Assembly (NCBI RefSeq): GCF_040649515.1 | Contig: NZ_JBEZFP010000020.1 | Coordinates: 1 to 64,000 of the forward strand | Direction of reading: 5' to 3' | DNA from: Yinghuangia elevatio | Lineage (GTDB): Bacteria > Actinomycetota > Actinomycetes > Streptomycetales > Streptomycetaceae | DNA length: 64,000 bases | Shown here: positions 26,102 through 34,489 of the stretch, piece by piece | Layout: the number at the start of each line of letters is the position of its first letter | Numbering within the stretch: the stretch's first letter is position 1 | Notes under the pieces: generated by a model | What the model saw: only the letters and a program-made list of their open reading frames with translations | The model's database searches: none | Told to the model about the DNA's origin: nothing | Program-made: the position numbers and the translations under genes

Positions 26102-27685
26102 TCAGCCGATCAGAAGGCCCATGCTCCGCGCCCGGTTCAGCCAGTCGGGGTATTCCTCCATCATCAGGTCGAACAACGCCTCGTCCGTGAGGTTCGCGGG
26201 GTCGGTCACCGCGAAGAACGCCGCATTGTCGGTGTAGCGGCCCTGGAGGTTGTCGAGTTCCTCCAGGAACGCGAAACCACCGGTGAGCTTTTCGATGAGT
26301 TTGTTCTGCAGCCGCTCGGACAGCTTCGGCTTCTTCTTCGGCCCGGTCTGCACGGTGGCCGACGGGTCCACCTTGTCGACCGCCTTCGGCGACGGGCCGA
26401 TGCCCATGAACTGCCAGAAGATCGGCTCGTAGCTGGAGTACGTCACCTGCTCGCGCGTCAGCTGCTCGGTGCTGGTCATGCCGTCCGTGATGAACATGAC
26501 GTACACCGGAACGCGGTCGGCGAGGGGCGCGTGCCGCGGGCCCGAAGTCTTGAAGTAGCTCTCGCGCAGCAGCCGCATCGCCGCGGCGTAGTCGGTGCCG
26601 CCCTCCAGCGGGTAGCGCTGGAGCATCTGGTTCGTCCAGCCCTGGTACTGCTTGAGGTTCAGCGTGCCGGCCTCGTGCCCGTTCTGGCCGAACAGGAAGA
26701 CGTCCACCTCGCCGTTGTCGTCGAAGCGCAGGCCGAGCGACAGCACGCGCTCGACGAGCGCCTGCACCTTGCCGGACTGGAAGAGGTTCTGCATCGACGC
26801 GGAGATGTCCAGGCACAGCGCGACGCGCGCGGTGTGCTCGCCGAGGCCGCGCTTCTCCAGGCTGACCGCGGCCTTCTTCGTCAGGTCGAGGAGCCGCCCG
26901 TGGCCCTCCTCGCCGAGACGTTTCTCCATGTTGACGAGCTTCTGCTTCTTCAGGCTGACCGCACCCGACGCCGGGGCCGCCTGCTGCGTTGCGGGCTGCT
27001 GCGGCGCGGGCGGCGCCACGACGGGCGCGGCCGGCGCCGTCGGGAGCGTGCGCACGGCCGGGTTCGGGGCCGTCTGCACCGCGGACGGCGGCATCGGCGG
27101 CGGCGTGTACCCGGCCGCCGGGGCGGCCGGTGCCTGGGGGGCCGCGGGGGGCTCCGGCTCGGCGTCCACCGCGATGCCGAAGTCGGTGGCCAGGCCGGCC
27201 AGGCCGGACGCGTACCCCTGCCCGACGGCGCGGAACTTCCACGCGCCGTTGCGCAGGTACAGCTCGCCGAACAGGAACGCGGTCTCGGTCGTGGCGTCCG
27301 CGATGTCGAACACCGCGTGCTCGCGACCGGCCTCGTCGAGCAGCTTGAGGGCCAGGCCGGGCACCTGGCCGAACGTGCCGCCGTCCGCCGACGCGCCCAC
27401 GACGATGCGCACGACGTCGGCCGGCACGCGGCTCAGGTCGACTCGTATGGCGTCGGTCGCGGTGCCGTCCGCGCCGGTCTGCTTGCCGGCGTGCGCGACC
27501 GCGCCCGACGGGTGCGTGGGCTGGTTGTAGAAGATGAAGTCTTCCTCGCCGCGCACCTTGCCCGTGTCGGCCAGGAGCAGGGCGGAAACGTCGACGTCCG
27601 GCGCACCGCCGGTCCGCCAGGAGACCACCGCACGCAGCGAGGTGGTCGGGACTGGGATGTTCGCGCCTTTGGACATCGTGGTCAT
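26102..27685 (-). CDS. TerD-VWA fusion protein
   Basis: A 527-aa cytoplasmic protein. Start ATG 27685 gives MTTMSKGANIPVPTTSLRAVV, the TerD opening; 27 extra in-frame codons upstream are rejected. The TerD domain spans about 1-185 (acidic Ca2+-binding loop SGLAGLATDFGIAVDAE). A Pro/Ala linker (190-255) follows. A VWA domain (about 300-450) has the MIDAS-like DISASM and ITDGMTST. Such fusions are found in the tellurite/stress-linked Ter systems and are thought to sense Ca2+ and assemble membrane complexes. No other ter gene is beside it, so it may be an orphan part of a distant ter locus. Confidence 0.88.
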   Translation of the reverse strand: MTTMSKGANIPVPTTSLRAVVSWRTGGAPDVDVSALLLADTGKVRGEEDFIFYNQPTHPSGAVAHAGKQTGADGTATDAIRVDLSRVPADVVRIVVGASADGGTFGQVPGLALKLLDEAGREHAVFDIADATTETAFLFGELYLRNGAWKFRAVGQGYASGLAGLATDFGIAVDAEPEPPAAPQAPAAPAAGYTPPPMPPSAVQTAPNPAVRTLPTAPAAPVVAPPAPQQPATQQAAPASGAVSLKKQKLVNMEKRLGEEGHGRLLDLTKKAAVSLEKRGLGEHTARVALCLDISASMQNLFQSGKVQALVERVLSLGLRFDDNGEVDVFLFGQNGHEAGTLNLKQYQGWTNQMLQRYPLEGGTDYAAAMRLLRESYFKTSGPRHAPLADRVPVYVMFITDGMTSTEQLTREQVTYSSYEPIFWQFMGIGPSPKAVDKVDPSATVQTGPKKKPKLSERLQNKLIEKLTGGFAFLEELDNLQGRYTDNAAFFAVTDPANLTDEALFDLMMEEYPDWLNRARSMGLLIG

Positions 27686-27850
27686 GCAGCACATCATGCC
27701 CGTTCGGCGGCCCTGTCGGGCGACCGGTCCCGCCATCTCGGCGTGCCTCGTCCGCACGGTCGACACCGGCCTCCTACGTGCGGCCGATGAGCCGCGGCCG
27801 GCGGGCTGCCCGCCCCGGCGCGCCGCCTCCGCCGCGCCATTTCCGCCGCG

Positions 27851-28507
27851 CTATTTCCAGCGGTCGAACGGCCGGTCGAGGACGTACCGGCCGTCCGTGC
27901 CGCGCAGCAGCACGCGCGTCTCGCCGTTGCCCGGGTTCGACAGGCACTCGAACTCCTCGACCGACCAGTGGAACCAGCGCATGCAGAACAGCCGCATGGT
28001 CAGGCCGTGGGTGACCAGCAGGACGTTGCGGTCCGGGCCGTACCGCACCGCGTGCCGGGCGAAGTCGCGGTGCATGGTCTCCAGGAACGAGCTCACCCGG
28101 TCGTACACGTCCGCGCCGCTCTCGCCGTGCGCGAAGCGGTAGTAGAAGTGCCCGTACGCGTCCCGGTCCGCCCGCTGGCGCTCCATGTCGACGAGGTCCT
28201 GGATGTTGCCCCAGTCCTGCTCGCGCAGCCGCGGCTCCTCCTTGGCGCGGGTGCGCTCGGGGTCGAGGCCCAGCAGCCGGAAGGTCTCGCGGGTGCGGCG
28301 GTACGGCGACACGAACGCCGTCACGTGCTCGGTGCCGAACAGCGCGCGGAGCTCGCGCCCGGCATCCTCGACCTGCTCGCGCCCGCGCTCGGTGAGCTCC
28401 AGCGCGTGGTCCGGCACCCGCTCGTAGATCGTCGGGTCGACGTTGCCCTGCGACTCGCCGTGCCGGACCAGGACGATGCGCTTGGGGCGCGCGGCGGTGT
28501 CGATCAT
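27851..28507 (-). CDS. histidine phosphatase (phosphoglycerate-mutase-like)
   Basis: A 218-aa histidine phosphatase. The catalytic LVRHGESQGN is near residue 13, FVSPYRRTRET carries the second Arg, and LLVTHGLTMR holds the second His. It is longer than a minimal PGM fold because of an insertion (DWGNIQDLVDMERQRADRDAYGHFYYRF) typical of the actinobacterial/fungal subgroup. TAGAGT lies 6 nt before the ATG, so a leaderless mRNA is likely. The phosphate-ester substrate is unknown. It is divergent from the cold-shock gene. Confidence 0.9.
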   Translation of the reverse strand: MIDTAARPKRIVLVRHGESQGNVDPTIYERVPDHALELTERGREQVEDAGRELRALFGTEHVTAFVSPYRRTRETFRLLGLDPERTRAKEEPRLREQDWGNIQDLVDMERQRADRDAYGHFYYRFAHGESGADVYDRVSSFLETMHRDFARHAVRYGPDRNVLLVTHGLTMRLFCMRWFHWSVEEFECLSNPGNGETRVLLRGTDGRYVLDRPFDRWK

Positions 28508-28650
28508 GCCCGGACTCTACGGCCCCGGGCCCGCTGCGACACGCCCCCGGCACGGCTGCGACCTGCGGCGATTCCCATATTTCGCGGTTGGCCGGGTGGG
28601 TGTGCTAACGTCTTACTCGTTGCAGTTGTGGTTCCCAGCGAAATCTGTGT

Positions 28651-28686
28651 GCACCTGTCGAGTTGTAACGACAGGTGCATTTTTTG
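28651..28686 (+). terminator. attenuator-like hairpin in the cold-shock gene leader
   Basis: TGCACCTGTCG (28651-28661) and CGACAGGTGCA (28670-28680) form a perfect 11-bp stem with an 8-nt loop, followed directly by six T residues. This is a textbook intrinsic terminator, rare in this high-GC DNA. It lies inside the long leader, 120 nt before the cold-shock ATG, so it could attenuate or temperature-control expression, or end a small leader RNA. Confidence 0.7.
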
Positions 28687-28806
28687 GTTTCGGTGGATGT
28701 TTTCGGTATCGGTGCTTGCGCCGTTTCCCGAATTCAGGGTGATCATCACAGCGACACCGGATCCGCGAGGTGCGGATTCGTGGACCTTCCCCTGAAGGAG
28801 AGAAAT

Positions 28807-29013
28807 ATGGCTACCGGTACCGTCAAGTGGTTCAACTCGGAAAAGGGCTTCGGCTTCATCGCGCAGGACGGCGGCGGCGACGACGTCTTCGCCCACTTCT
28901 CCGCCATCCAGGCGAACGGCTTCCGTGAGCTCGTCGAGGGCCAGCAGGTCGAGTTCGACGTGGTCCAGGGCCAGAAGGGCCTGCAGGCGGAGAACATCCG
29001 CACGATTGGCTGA
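28807..29013 (+). CDS. cold-shock protein, CspA family
   Basis: A 68-aa OB-fold RNA/DNA-binding protein. The RNP1 motif KGFGFI and RNP2-like VFAHF are intact. MATGTVKWFNSEKG is the classic start, with AAGGAG (28795-28800) 6 nt upstream. It acts as an RNA chaperone, possibly cold- or stress-induced. The roughly 190-nt leader is long and holds an attenuator-like hairpin. A perfect 21-bp hairpin terminates the gene. Confidence 0.95.
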   Translation: MATGTVKWFNSEKGFGFIAQDGGGDDVFAHFSAIQANGFRELVEGQQVEFDVVQGQKGLQAENIRTIG

Positions 29014-29030
29014 GCCTCCCGCTCACTCAC

Positions 29031-29075
29031 CCGCAGGGGCTCGTACCGGCGTTTCGCCGGTACGAGCCCCTGCGG
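29031..29075. terminator. 21-bp hairpin terminator, convergent
   Basis: A perfect 21-bp stem (29031-29051 with 29055-29075) with a TTT loop lies 17 nt past the cold-shock stop and 50 bp before the leftward MFS stop. It has no T-run; its symmetry would serve both strands. Confidence 0.8.
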
Positions 29076-29124
29076 CGTTGTACCGCCTTCCCCGCAATTG
29101 CTGCGCCGCCGTACCGCGTACGCG

Positions 29125-30870
29125 CTACCGGTCGCTCTCCGCGGTCTCGCTCTCCTCCGTCCCGCGCACCAGCTCGGCCAGCTCGGCGTCCACCTTGCGG
29201 GCGTGTTCCTCCGCGTCCGCGCGCGCCTTGCGCGGATCCCAGCGCCCGGCCATCAGGAACACCGTCGGCAGGAACAGCGCCTGGCACGCGATGGTGAACC
29301 ACCACCACCGCTCCCACTCGTCCGGAGCCCGCTCCTGGGCCGCGAGGACGTCAGGGGCGTACTTGTCCAACGTGCGCAGGGCCTCCGCCTTCTCCTGGAC
29401 CTGGAGGAGCTTCTCCAGCCCCACGGTCTGGATGGCCCTGGCCAGCAGCTCCGGCGGGATGTCCTCCTGCCGGGGGTACGCGTCCAGTTCGGCGAACAGC
29501 CCCGGGTTGGCCTGCACCGTCTCGGCCGCGGGGCCCGCCTCCGCGGCGGCGGCCTGGACCTTCGCGCTGTCGTTCACCAGCGGGGTGACCGCCGTGACGA
29601 TGATCGGGGTGAAGATCGCCGACACCGACACGATGACGCGCAGCGTCCAGCCCCACACCGCCAGGCCGATCGCGGTCGCCGCCGGGTTGTGCCGCTCGAC
29701 CGTCTCGGTGAACGCGGCCATCCACGGCGCGAAGGTGAAGCCGCTGAACACGCCGATGCCGACCAGCAGCCAGGCGGAGTGGTAGTAGCCCGTCCCGGGG
29801 TCGTCGGTGCGCATCAGGAACAGCAGGGTGAAGAACACCGTGCCGACGCCGCCCAGGATCATGAACGGTTTTCGCACCTTGAGGAGGTCGGACACGATGC
29901 CGACGAACACCAGCGACAGCGCGTTGGCCACCCAGTACCAGTTGGCCAGGGCGTTCGTCCGCTGTTCGGAGTAGCCGAACACGGTGGCGTAGTACACGAC
30001 CAGGTTGCCGACCGCCGAGTAGTAGAACATCAGGTGCAGGCCGATGCCCACGGCCGGGCCCACGATGTCCAGCCGCATCATCTGCCGCCACTGGCCCTTG
30101 AGTATCTGCTCGGTGTCCAGGCCGCGGGCCTTGGCCTCGACGAGGGCCTGGTCGCGCAGGCTCACCATCAGCTGGTCGCGTAGCGGCGGCGACAGCTCGC
30201 GAAGGCCGAAGAAGGCGATCACGAACACCCCGAGGCCCGCGTACCCGGCGAACCGGAACTGGTCCTCCCAGCCGTGGGTGTCCAGGGTGTGGCTGGTCAC
30301 GATCGTCGTGGTCAGCGAGCCGATGACCGGGCCCAGCGTCCAGAAGCCCATCGCCGCGGCCCGGCCGATCTGCGGCGAGAAGTCGCGGATCAGGGCGGGG
30401 GAGGCGACCAGGACGATGCCCTCGACGAAGCTCACGATGGCCATGTAGACCATCAGTTGCGTCTTGGACTCGGCGTTGGGCACCGCGAAGACGATGAGCA
30501 GGCCCACCAGGAGCAGGCCGTACACCACGAGGTTCGCACGGCCCCAGCGGTCCGCGAGCCCGGCCAGCAGCGACGCGAAGGCACCGGCCAGGTTGCCCAC
30601 CACGGAGATCATCGTGGCGAACATGTACGTCATGCCGAACTCGGAGATCAGGGACGTCGACACCGAGTACTGCACGTACAACTCGTAGTACAGGACGATG
30701 CCGGCCAGAGTCGAGATGAACAGGTAGAAGACCCGCGGGCCGGTCCCCGGATAGCGGTCGAGCTGCCGATTCCACAGTGGCCCCAGGGGATTTCGGGGCG
30801 GAGCGGCCGCCGCGGCGGGCTCGGGTTCTCTTGCGCCGGCGTCACCCCTCGGCGACGTGGTTTCGGACAT
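29125..30870 (-). CDS. major facilitator superfamily transporter
   Basis: A 581-aa transporter. ATG 30870 has GAGGAGG 5 nt upstream, favoured over a 27-codon upstream extension. A disordered Ala/Pro N-terminus is followed by about 12 transmembrane helices. GLADRWGRANLVVYG is the MFS motif between helices 2 and 3. A long extracytoplasmic segment (about residues 440-530, Ala/Glu-rich) sits before the last helix, and a charged cytosolic tail ends the protein. The family is common in actinomycetes without a fixed substrate. An AACGTTCGAT element lies about 140 bp upstream. Confidence 0.88.
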   Translation of the reverse strand: MSETTSPRGDAGAREPEPAAAAAPPRNPLGPLWNRQLDRYPGTGPRVFYLFISTLAGIVLYYELYVQYSVSTSLISEFGMTYMFATMISVVGNLAGAFASLLAGLADRWGRANLVVYGLLLVGLLIVFAVPNAESKTQLMVYMAIVSFVEGIVLVASPALIRDFSPQIGRAAAMGFWTLGPVIGSLTTTIVTSHTLDTHGWEDQFRFAGYAGLGVFVIAFFGLRELSPPLRDQLMVSLRDQALVEAKARGLDTEQILKGQWRQMMRLDIVGPAVGIGLHLMFYYSAVGNLVVYYATVFGYSEQRTNALANWYWVANALSLVFVGIVSDLLKVRKPFMILGGVGTVFFTLLFLMRTDDPGTGYYHSAWLLVGIGVFSGFTFAPWMAAFTETVERHNPAATAIGLAVWGWTLRVIVSVSAIFTPIIVTAVTPLVNDSAKVQAAAAEAGPAAETVQANPGLFAELDAYPRQEDIPPELLARAIQTVGLEKLLQVQEKAEALRTLDKYAPDVLAAQERAPDEWERWWWFTIACQALFLPTVFLMAGRWDPRKARADAEEHARKVDAELAELVRGTEESETAESDR

Positions 30871-31010
30871 GCGGCCTCCTCGGAGCGCCCGGGACATGAG
30901 CGGTGCGGATTGCCGAACTGGTCGGTGCCAAATGCGTGATGCGGCATGCACGGTGCGAAGAGCGGAGGCGAGCGTAGTGCCGGGCGGTTACACGTACCAG
31001 AGGCATAGCT

Positions 31011-31020
31011 AACGTTCGAT
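31011..31020 (+). promoter_or_regulatory. AACGNTCGNT-type operator half-site
   Basis: AACGTTCGAT lies in the promoter region of the MFS gene. It matches the core seen at 34399, 34434, 58163 and 61642. It is the weakest member of the set. Confidence 0.35.
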
Positions 31021-31083
31021 CGGTAATTTGCCCGGTCGGTACGTTTCGCCCGCTCCGGGCGGCTCCCCGCGGTCCCGGTCCCG

Positions 31084-31716
31084 CTATTCGGGCACCATCA
31101 GCGCGGGCCTGCGCGGGTCGTCCCAGCGCACGACGAAGTCGGCCGACTCCTCGGGGAAGCACTCCGCGCGGTAGCGGTCGTACGCCGGCAGCGTCCACCG
31201 CGCGTCGGCGTCGGTGCGGCGTTCCAGCGCGCCCGGGGACAGGCTCAGATGCACCGTCAGATCGATCGGGAGGCCACGCCCGATCAGCAGCGCACCGTCG
31301 AGCAGCAACACGCCGCCCGGCGGGAGTTCGACGTACGCGGCGCGGGTGGCCCGGTCGCGCCCGACGTCCCACAGGCTCGGCAGCACCCGCCCGTCGCCGC
31401 CCGGGCCCAGGGGATCCAGCACCTCGCGCTGCAGGCCCTTCTCGTCGAGCCACGACCAGTAGAACGAGTCGGCGTCGTGGCGCCCGTGTTCGAGCCGGAC
31501 CGACGCGGGGCGCAGGAAGTCGTCGGCGGACACCCGCTGCACAGGGTGCCCGGCGGTCCGCAAGGGCGCCACCATCGCATCGGCGAGGACGCCCGGCTCC
31601 GCCGCCGCGGCACCGTCGACCGCGACGCGCAGCCACCCGCCCTCCGGCACCCGGCCGACGACCACCTCGGCGAGATACCCGGCCAGCGCCGCGGGAGTAA
31701 GAGGACGTACGCGCAC
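31084..31716 (-). CDS. uridine-kinase-like protein with degenerate P-loop
   Basis: A 210-aa protein, starting at GTG 31716 (MRVRPLTPAALAGYLAEVV). The overall layout matches actinomycete proteins annotated as uridine kinase or NMP-kinase-like: VSADDFLRPASVRLEHG, FYWSWLDEKGLQREVLDPLG, LPPGGVLLLDGALLIG and LTVHLSLSPGALERRTD. At the Walker A site it reads VDGAAAAEPGVLADAM with no GK[ST], so ATP binding by the classical loop is doubtful. The family commonly has this change. Its role is therefore uncertain: a non-catalytic or altered kinase. Confidence 0.75.
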   Translation of the reverse strand: MRVRPLTPAALAGYLAEVVVGRVPEGGWLRVAVDGAAAAEPGVLADAMVAPLRTAGHPVQRVSADDFLRPASVRLEHGRHDADSFYWSWLDEKGLQREVLDPLGPGGDGRVLPSLWDVGRDRATRAAYVELPPGGVLLLDGALLIGRGLPIDLTVHLSLSPGALERRTDADARWTLPAYDRYRAECFPEESADFVVRWDDPRRPALMVPE

Positions 31717-31845
31717 ATCCCCATCCTGCCCGCTCGCCCCGCCCATACGTCGAGCGGCAGGCCGCGGGGCGGCGTCACGATGCCTCTGCCGCGGCTGACA
31801 GGTCACCGCATCGGCCCGGATTGTCCGTCGGCTTATGCTTTCGAG

Positions 31846-32283
31846 ATGAACGATCCCTCCGCCCTCCCGCCCGCCGAGTTCGGGTTTCCCGGCGCGCTGC
31901 GCGACAAGCTCGTGGCGGCGATCCTGGCGGGGGAGAAGACGTCGACGACCGGGCTGCTCGTCGACTACGAGGTCTGCGGCGAGTCGCTGCCCGTCGTGGG
32001 TGCGCGCCGCGCCGTCGTCGACTCGGACATGCGGCCGGTGGCGGTCATCGAGGTGACCGAGGTACGCACCTTGCCGCTGCGCGACGTCGACTGGCCGCAC
32101 GTCCGCGACGAGGGCGAAGGGGACGACTCCATCGCCTCGTGGCGGGCGGCCCACGAACGGTTCTGGCACAGCCCGGAAATGCGCGAGGCGCTGGGCGACC
32201 CGGACTTCGAGGTCGACGACGAGACCGTCGTGGTGGCCGAGCGCTTCCGCCTGGTCGAACGCCTCCAGAGCCCGGACGTCTAG
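31846..32283 (+). CDS. ASCH-domain protein
   Basis: A 145-aa protein with an ASCH (PUA-like) fold: GEKTSTTGLLVDYEVCGE, PVVGARRAVVDSDMRPVAVIEVTEV and DEGEGDDSIASWRAAHERFW. ASCH domains bind RNA or modified nucleotides; some act as amidohydrolases. TATGCT ends 6 nt before the ATG and no ribosome-binding site is seen, so the mRNA is probably leaderless. Its stop codon lies within a hairpin shared with the convergent acetyltransferase. Confidence 0.85.
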   Translation: MNDPSALPPAEFGFPGALRDKLVAAILAGEKTSTTGLLVDYEVCGESLPVVGARRAVVDSDMRPVAVIEVTEVRTLPLRDVDWPHVRDEGEGDDSIASWRAAHERFWHSPEMREALGDPDFEVDDETVVVAERFRLVERLQSPDV

Positions 32284-32326
32284 TGCTGTGACCGGAAGGG
32301 TTCACCGCTTCCCGGCCGCAGCACTA
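32281..32326. terminator. bidirectional hairpin containing both stop codons
   Basis: TAGTGCTG (32281-32288) pairs with CAGCACTA (32319-32326). CCGGAAG pairs with CTTCCCGG inside, with one bulge. The rightward TAG stop and the leftward TAG stop are the outer ends of the two arms. Confidence 0.7.
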
Positions 32327-32758
32327 GAAGTTCTGCTGGTAGACCATGAAGCCGCGGTTCTGGGCGACCTTGTCGTAGAGCTTGCGGGCGGTGTCGTTGT
32401 GCGCCTGGGTGTGCCAGTACAGGCGCGCGCAGTCGTGCGCCCGCGCCCAGTCGGAGACCGCCGCGATCAGGGCGCGTGCGACGCCCTTCCCGCGTACGTC
32501 CTCCGCGGTGAACAGGTCTTGGAGGTAGCACACGTCCGCGGACGTGGTGCTCGCGTGCACGAGGAAGTGCGCGATGCCGACGAGGCGGCCGTCGAGTGTC
32601 GCGCCCAAGGCGTGGATGCGGGTGTCGGCCTGGAACCCGGACCAGGCCCGGGCGAACGCCTCCGGCGGCAACACCCTTTCGTAGAAGGTGTTGTAGCCGG
32701 TGAACAGCTCTTCCCAGGCGGGCCGGTCCTCGGGTGTCAGCTTGGCGATACTGATCAT
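32324..32758 (-). CDS. GNAT-family N-acetyltransferase
   Basis: A 144-aa acetyltransferase. Acetyl-CoA-binding motif A reads DLFTAEDVRGKGVARALIAAV, and the C-terminal YWHTQAHNDTARKLYDKVA fits motif B. A substrate of small-amine type is likely but not identifiable. The upstream 45 bp contain three GGTCGGT heptamers. It converges on the ASCH gene at a shared hairpin. Confidence 0.88.
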   Translation of the reverse strand: MISIAKLTPEDRPAWEELFTGYNTFYERVLPPEAFARAWSGFQADTRIHALGATLDGRLVGIAHFLVHASTTSADVCYLQDLFTAEDVRGKGVARALIAAVSDWARAHDCARLYWHTQAHNDTARKLYDKVAQNRGFMVYQQNF

Positions 32759-32782
32759 GCGCTCGATCCTCGGCCCTTCGGT

Positions 32783-32803
32783 GGTCGGTGGTCGGTGGTC
32801 GGT
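32783..32803 (+). repeat. three 7-bp tandem repeats
   Basis: Three perfect GGTCGGT units lie 25 bp upstream of the acetyltransferase start, in its promoter region. They are flanked by degenerate copies. Confidence 0.75.
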
Positions 32804-32870
32804 GGGCGGCGGTCCAGGTCGCCGGGTCGGTCACGTCAGACCGGGGGCGAGCCGGGTCGGTACGTCCCGC

Positions 32871-33632
32871 TCAGTCCGCCCAGCGCGGCGGGCGGTGTTC
32901 CCTGCGGGCGCGCATGCCCTCGGCGGCCTCTTCGGAGGCGAAGAGCTTGGCGGACAGGCGTACCGTCGCGGCGCCGTCGGTGGCCACGCGTTCCGCGAGC
33001 GCGGCGTTGAGCAGCTTCTTGGTCTCGACCAGGCCCTGACGGGACGCCAGGCGCAGGCCCGCGAGCAGGTGTTCGGCTGCGGTGTCGGTGCCTTCGACGC
33101 CGTCACCGGCCAGCGTGAGCAGCCCGATGCGCGCCGCCTCGGTGCCGTCGAACTCCTCGCCGGTGAGGAAGTACCGGCCGGCGGCGCGCGGGTCCAGGCG
33201 CGGCAGAGTGCTCAGCGAGATGATCGCGGGCGCGAGGCCCAGGCGTACTTCGGAGAACGCGAACGACGTCGACGCGGGGGCCACCGCGAGGTCGCACGCG
33301 CCGACCAGGCCCAGGCCGCCGGCGCGGGCGTTGCCGCGCAGATGCGCGAGCACCGGGACGGGCAGCTCGATGATCGCCGCGAGCAGGTCGAGCAGCCGCT
33401 GCGTACCGCGCTCCATGCCGCCCGCGGCGGCTTCCTTGAGGTCGGCGCCGGCGCAGAAGGTCGGGCCGGTGTGGGTGAGGACGACCGCGCGTACGGACGC
33501 GTCCGCGGCGACGGCGGCCAGGTGCGCGTCCAGTTCGTCCATGAGCGCCGCCGACAGCGCGTTGCGGTTGGCGGGCGAGTCGAGCGTGACGGTGGCGATC
33601 GCGGCGTCGTGGGTGCGGGTCACCAGGGGCAT
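32871..33632 (-). CDS. enoyl-CoA hydratase, probable methylglutaconyl-CoA hydratase
   Basis: A 253-aa crotonase. Oxyanion-hole motifs are TFCAGADLKEAA and RGNARAGGLGLVGACDLAV. The second catalytic Glu is present in FSEVRLGLAPAII. The first is Gly (GGLGLVGACD), a substitution common in LiuC/AtuE-like hydratases. It sits beside a TetR gene and opposite methylcrotonyl-CoA carboxylase and HMG-CoA lyase, so it probably hydrates 3-methylglutaconyl-CoA in leucine breakdown (inference from context). GAGGAC lies 8 nt upstream of the ATG. Confidence 0.85.
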   Translation of the reverse strand: MPLVTRTHDAAIATVTLDSPANRNALSAALMDELDAHLAAVAADASVRAVVLTHTGPTFCAGADLKEAAAGGMERGTQRLLDLLAAIIELPVPVLAHLRGNARAGGLGLVGACDLAVAPASTSFAFSEVRLGLAPAIISLSTLPRLDPRAAGRYFLTGEEFDGTEAARIGLLTLAGDGVEGTDTAAEHLLAGLRLASRQGLVETKKLLNAALAERVATDGAATVRLSAKLFASEEAAEGMRARREHRPPRWAD

Positions 33633-33752
33633 CGGCGTACGTCCTCGGGGTGTCGGCTGGGCTTCGGCGGGCGGGTCGGCAGGGGCCGGCGGGAGTCGGT
33701 GCGGGCCCGCGCAAGGTGGAACGGCCCGTTCGGGGCGGTCGGCGCGCAGTGG

Positions 33753-34373
33753 TCAGCGGCCCGCCGCGGCGAAGGCGCCGAGGGCGAGAGTGCGCAGGAG
33801 GGCGGCCATCGTGTCGGGGCCGGGGGGACGCGGCCCGCGGTGGCCGGCGGCGGCGCTGTGCGGGGTCGAGTTGAGCAGTCCGAACACGGCGTGCACGGAC
33901 GCGCGGGCCTGTGCCTCGGTGGCGGGCTGTGACTCGCGCGTGAAGCCCGGGTAGGCGTCGACGACGACGCCCACCCATATCTCCACGTACGCCCGCTGGA
34001 GCCGCCGTACCTTGCGCTGGTCGGCCTCCGGCAGGCTCGCGAGGTCGCGGTCGTGCAGCACGATCAGCGCGGGCTCCGCGAGGGCGAAGTCGACGTGCCG
34101 GGTGATGAGCGCGTCCAGCCGGTCGGCCGGCGCGCCGTGCTCGTCGACGCATTCGCGGCCGCCGGAGAGCAGCCGTTCGCTGATGCCGATCAGCAGCTCG
34201 GCGAGCATCGCGTCCTTGCCGCGGAAATGCCGGTAGAGGCCGGGCCCGGTGATGCCGGACGCCGCGCCGATCTCGTCGACGCTGACGCCGTGGAAGCCGC
34301 GTGCCGCGAAGAGGCGCGCGGCTTCGCGCAGGATTTGCGCGCGGCGCGGACTGGTGACCTGCTCGACCGACAT
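33753..34373 (-). CDS. TetR-family regulator of the leucine/isovalerate locus
   Basis: A 206-aa TetR repressor. The HTH reads RRAQILREAARLFAARGFHGVSVDEIGAASGITGPGLYRHFRGKD. ATG 34373 is chosen because TAGCAT ends 7 nt upstream, suggesting a leaderless mRNA. In-frame GTG 34391 and ATG 34382 are alternatives. The ligand domain is of the type found in acyl-CoA-responsive regulators. It is divergent from the carboxylase operon. Two copies of AACG[AC]TCGCTAAC lie between them, so it probably represses both directions and responds to an acyl-CoA (inference). Confidence 0.88.
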   Translation of the reverse strand: MSVEQVTSPRRAQILREAARLFAARGFHGVSVDEIGAASGITGPGLYRHFRGKDAMLAELLIGISERLLSGGRECVDEHGAPADRLDALITRHVDFALAEPALIVLHDRDLASLPEADQRKVRRLQRAYVEIWVGVVVDAYPGFTRESQPATEAQARASVHAVFGLLNSTPHSAAAGHRGPRPPGPDTMAALLRTLALGAFAAAGR

Positions 34374-34398
34374 GGCCCCCATGCTAGACACGGATGTG

Positions 34399-34446
34399 AA
34401 CGATCGCTAACGTCGGGTCCATCAAGTTCTGTTAACGCTCGCTAAC
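34399..34446. promoter_or_regulatory. paired TetR operator repeats
   Basis: AACGATCGCTAAC (34399-34411) and AACGCTCGCTAAC (34434-34446) differ at one base and start 35 bp apart. Each is partly palindromic. They lie between the divergent TetR gene and the carboxylase operon, the first beside the TetR gene's -10-like TAGCAT. Confidence 0.65.
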
Positions 34447-34489
34447 AGGCGGCCGGTGGCGGGACGAGGCGACACACGGAGGCGGCGGC

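Noticed and set aside
24915..26237. 440-codon rightward frame opposite the aldo-keto reductase
   Set aside because: The opposite strand carries the full catalytic tetrad of a reductase.
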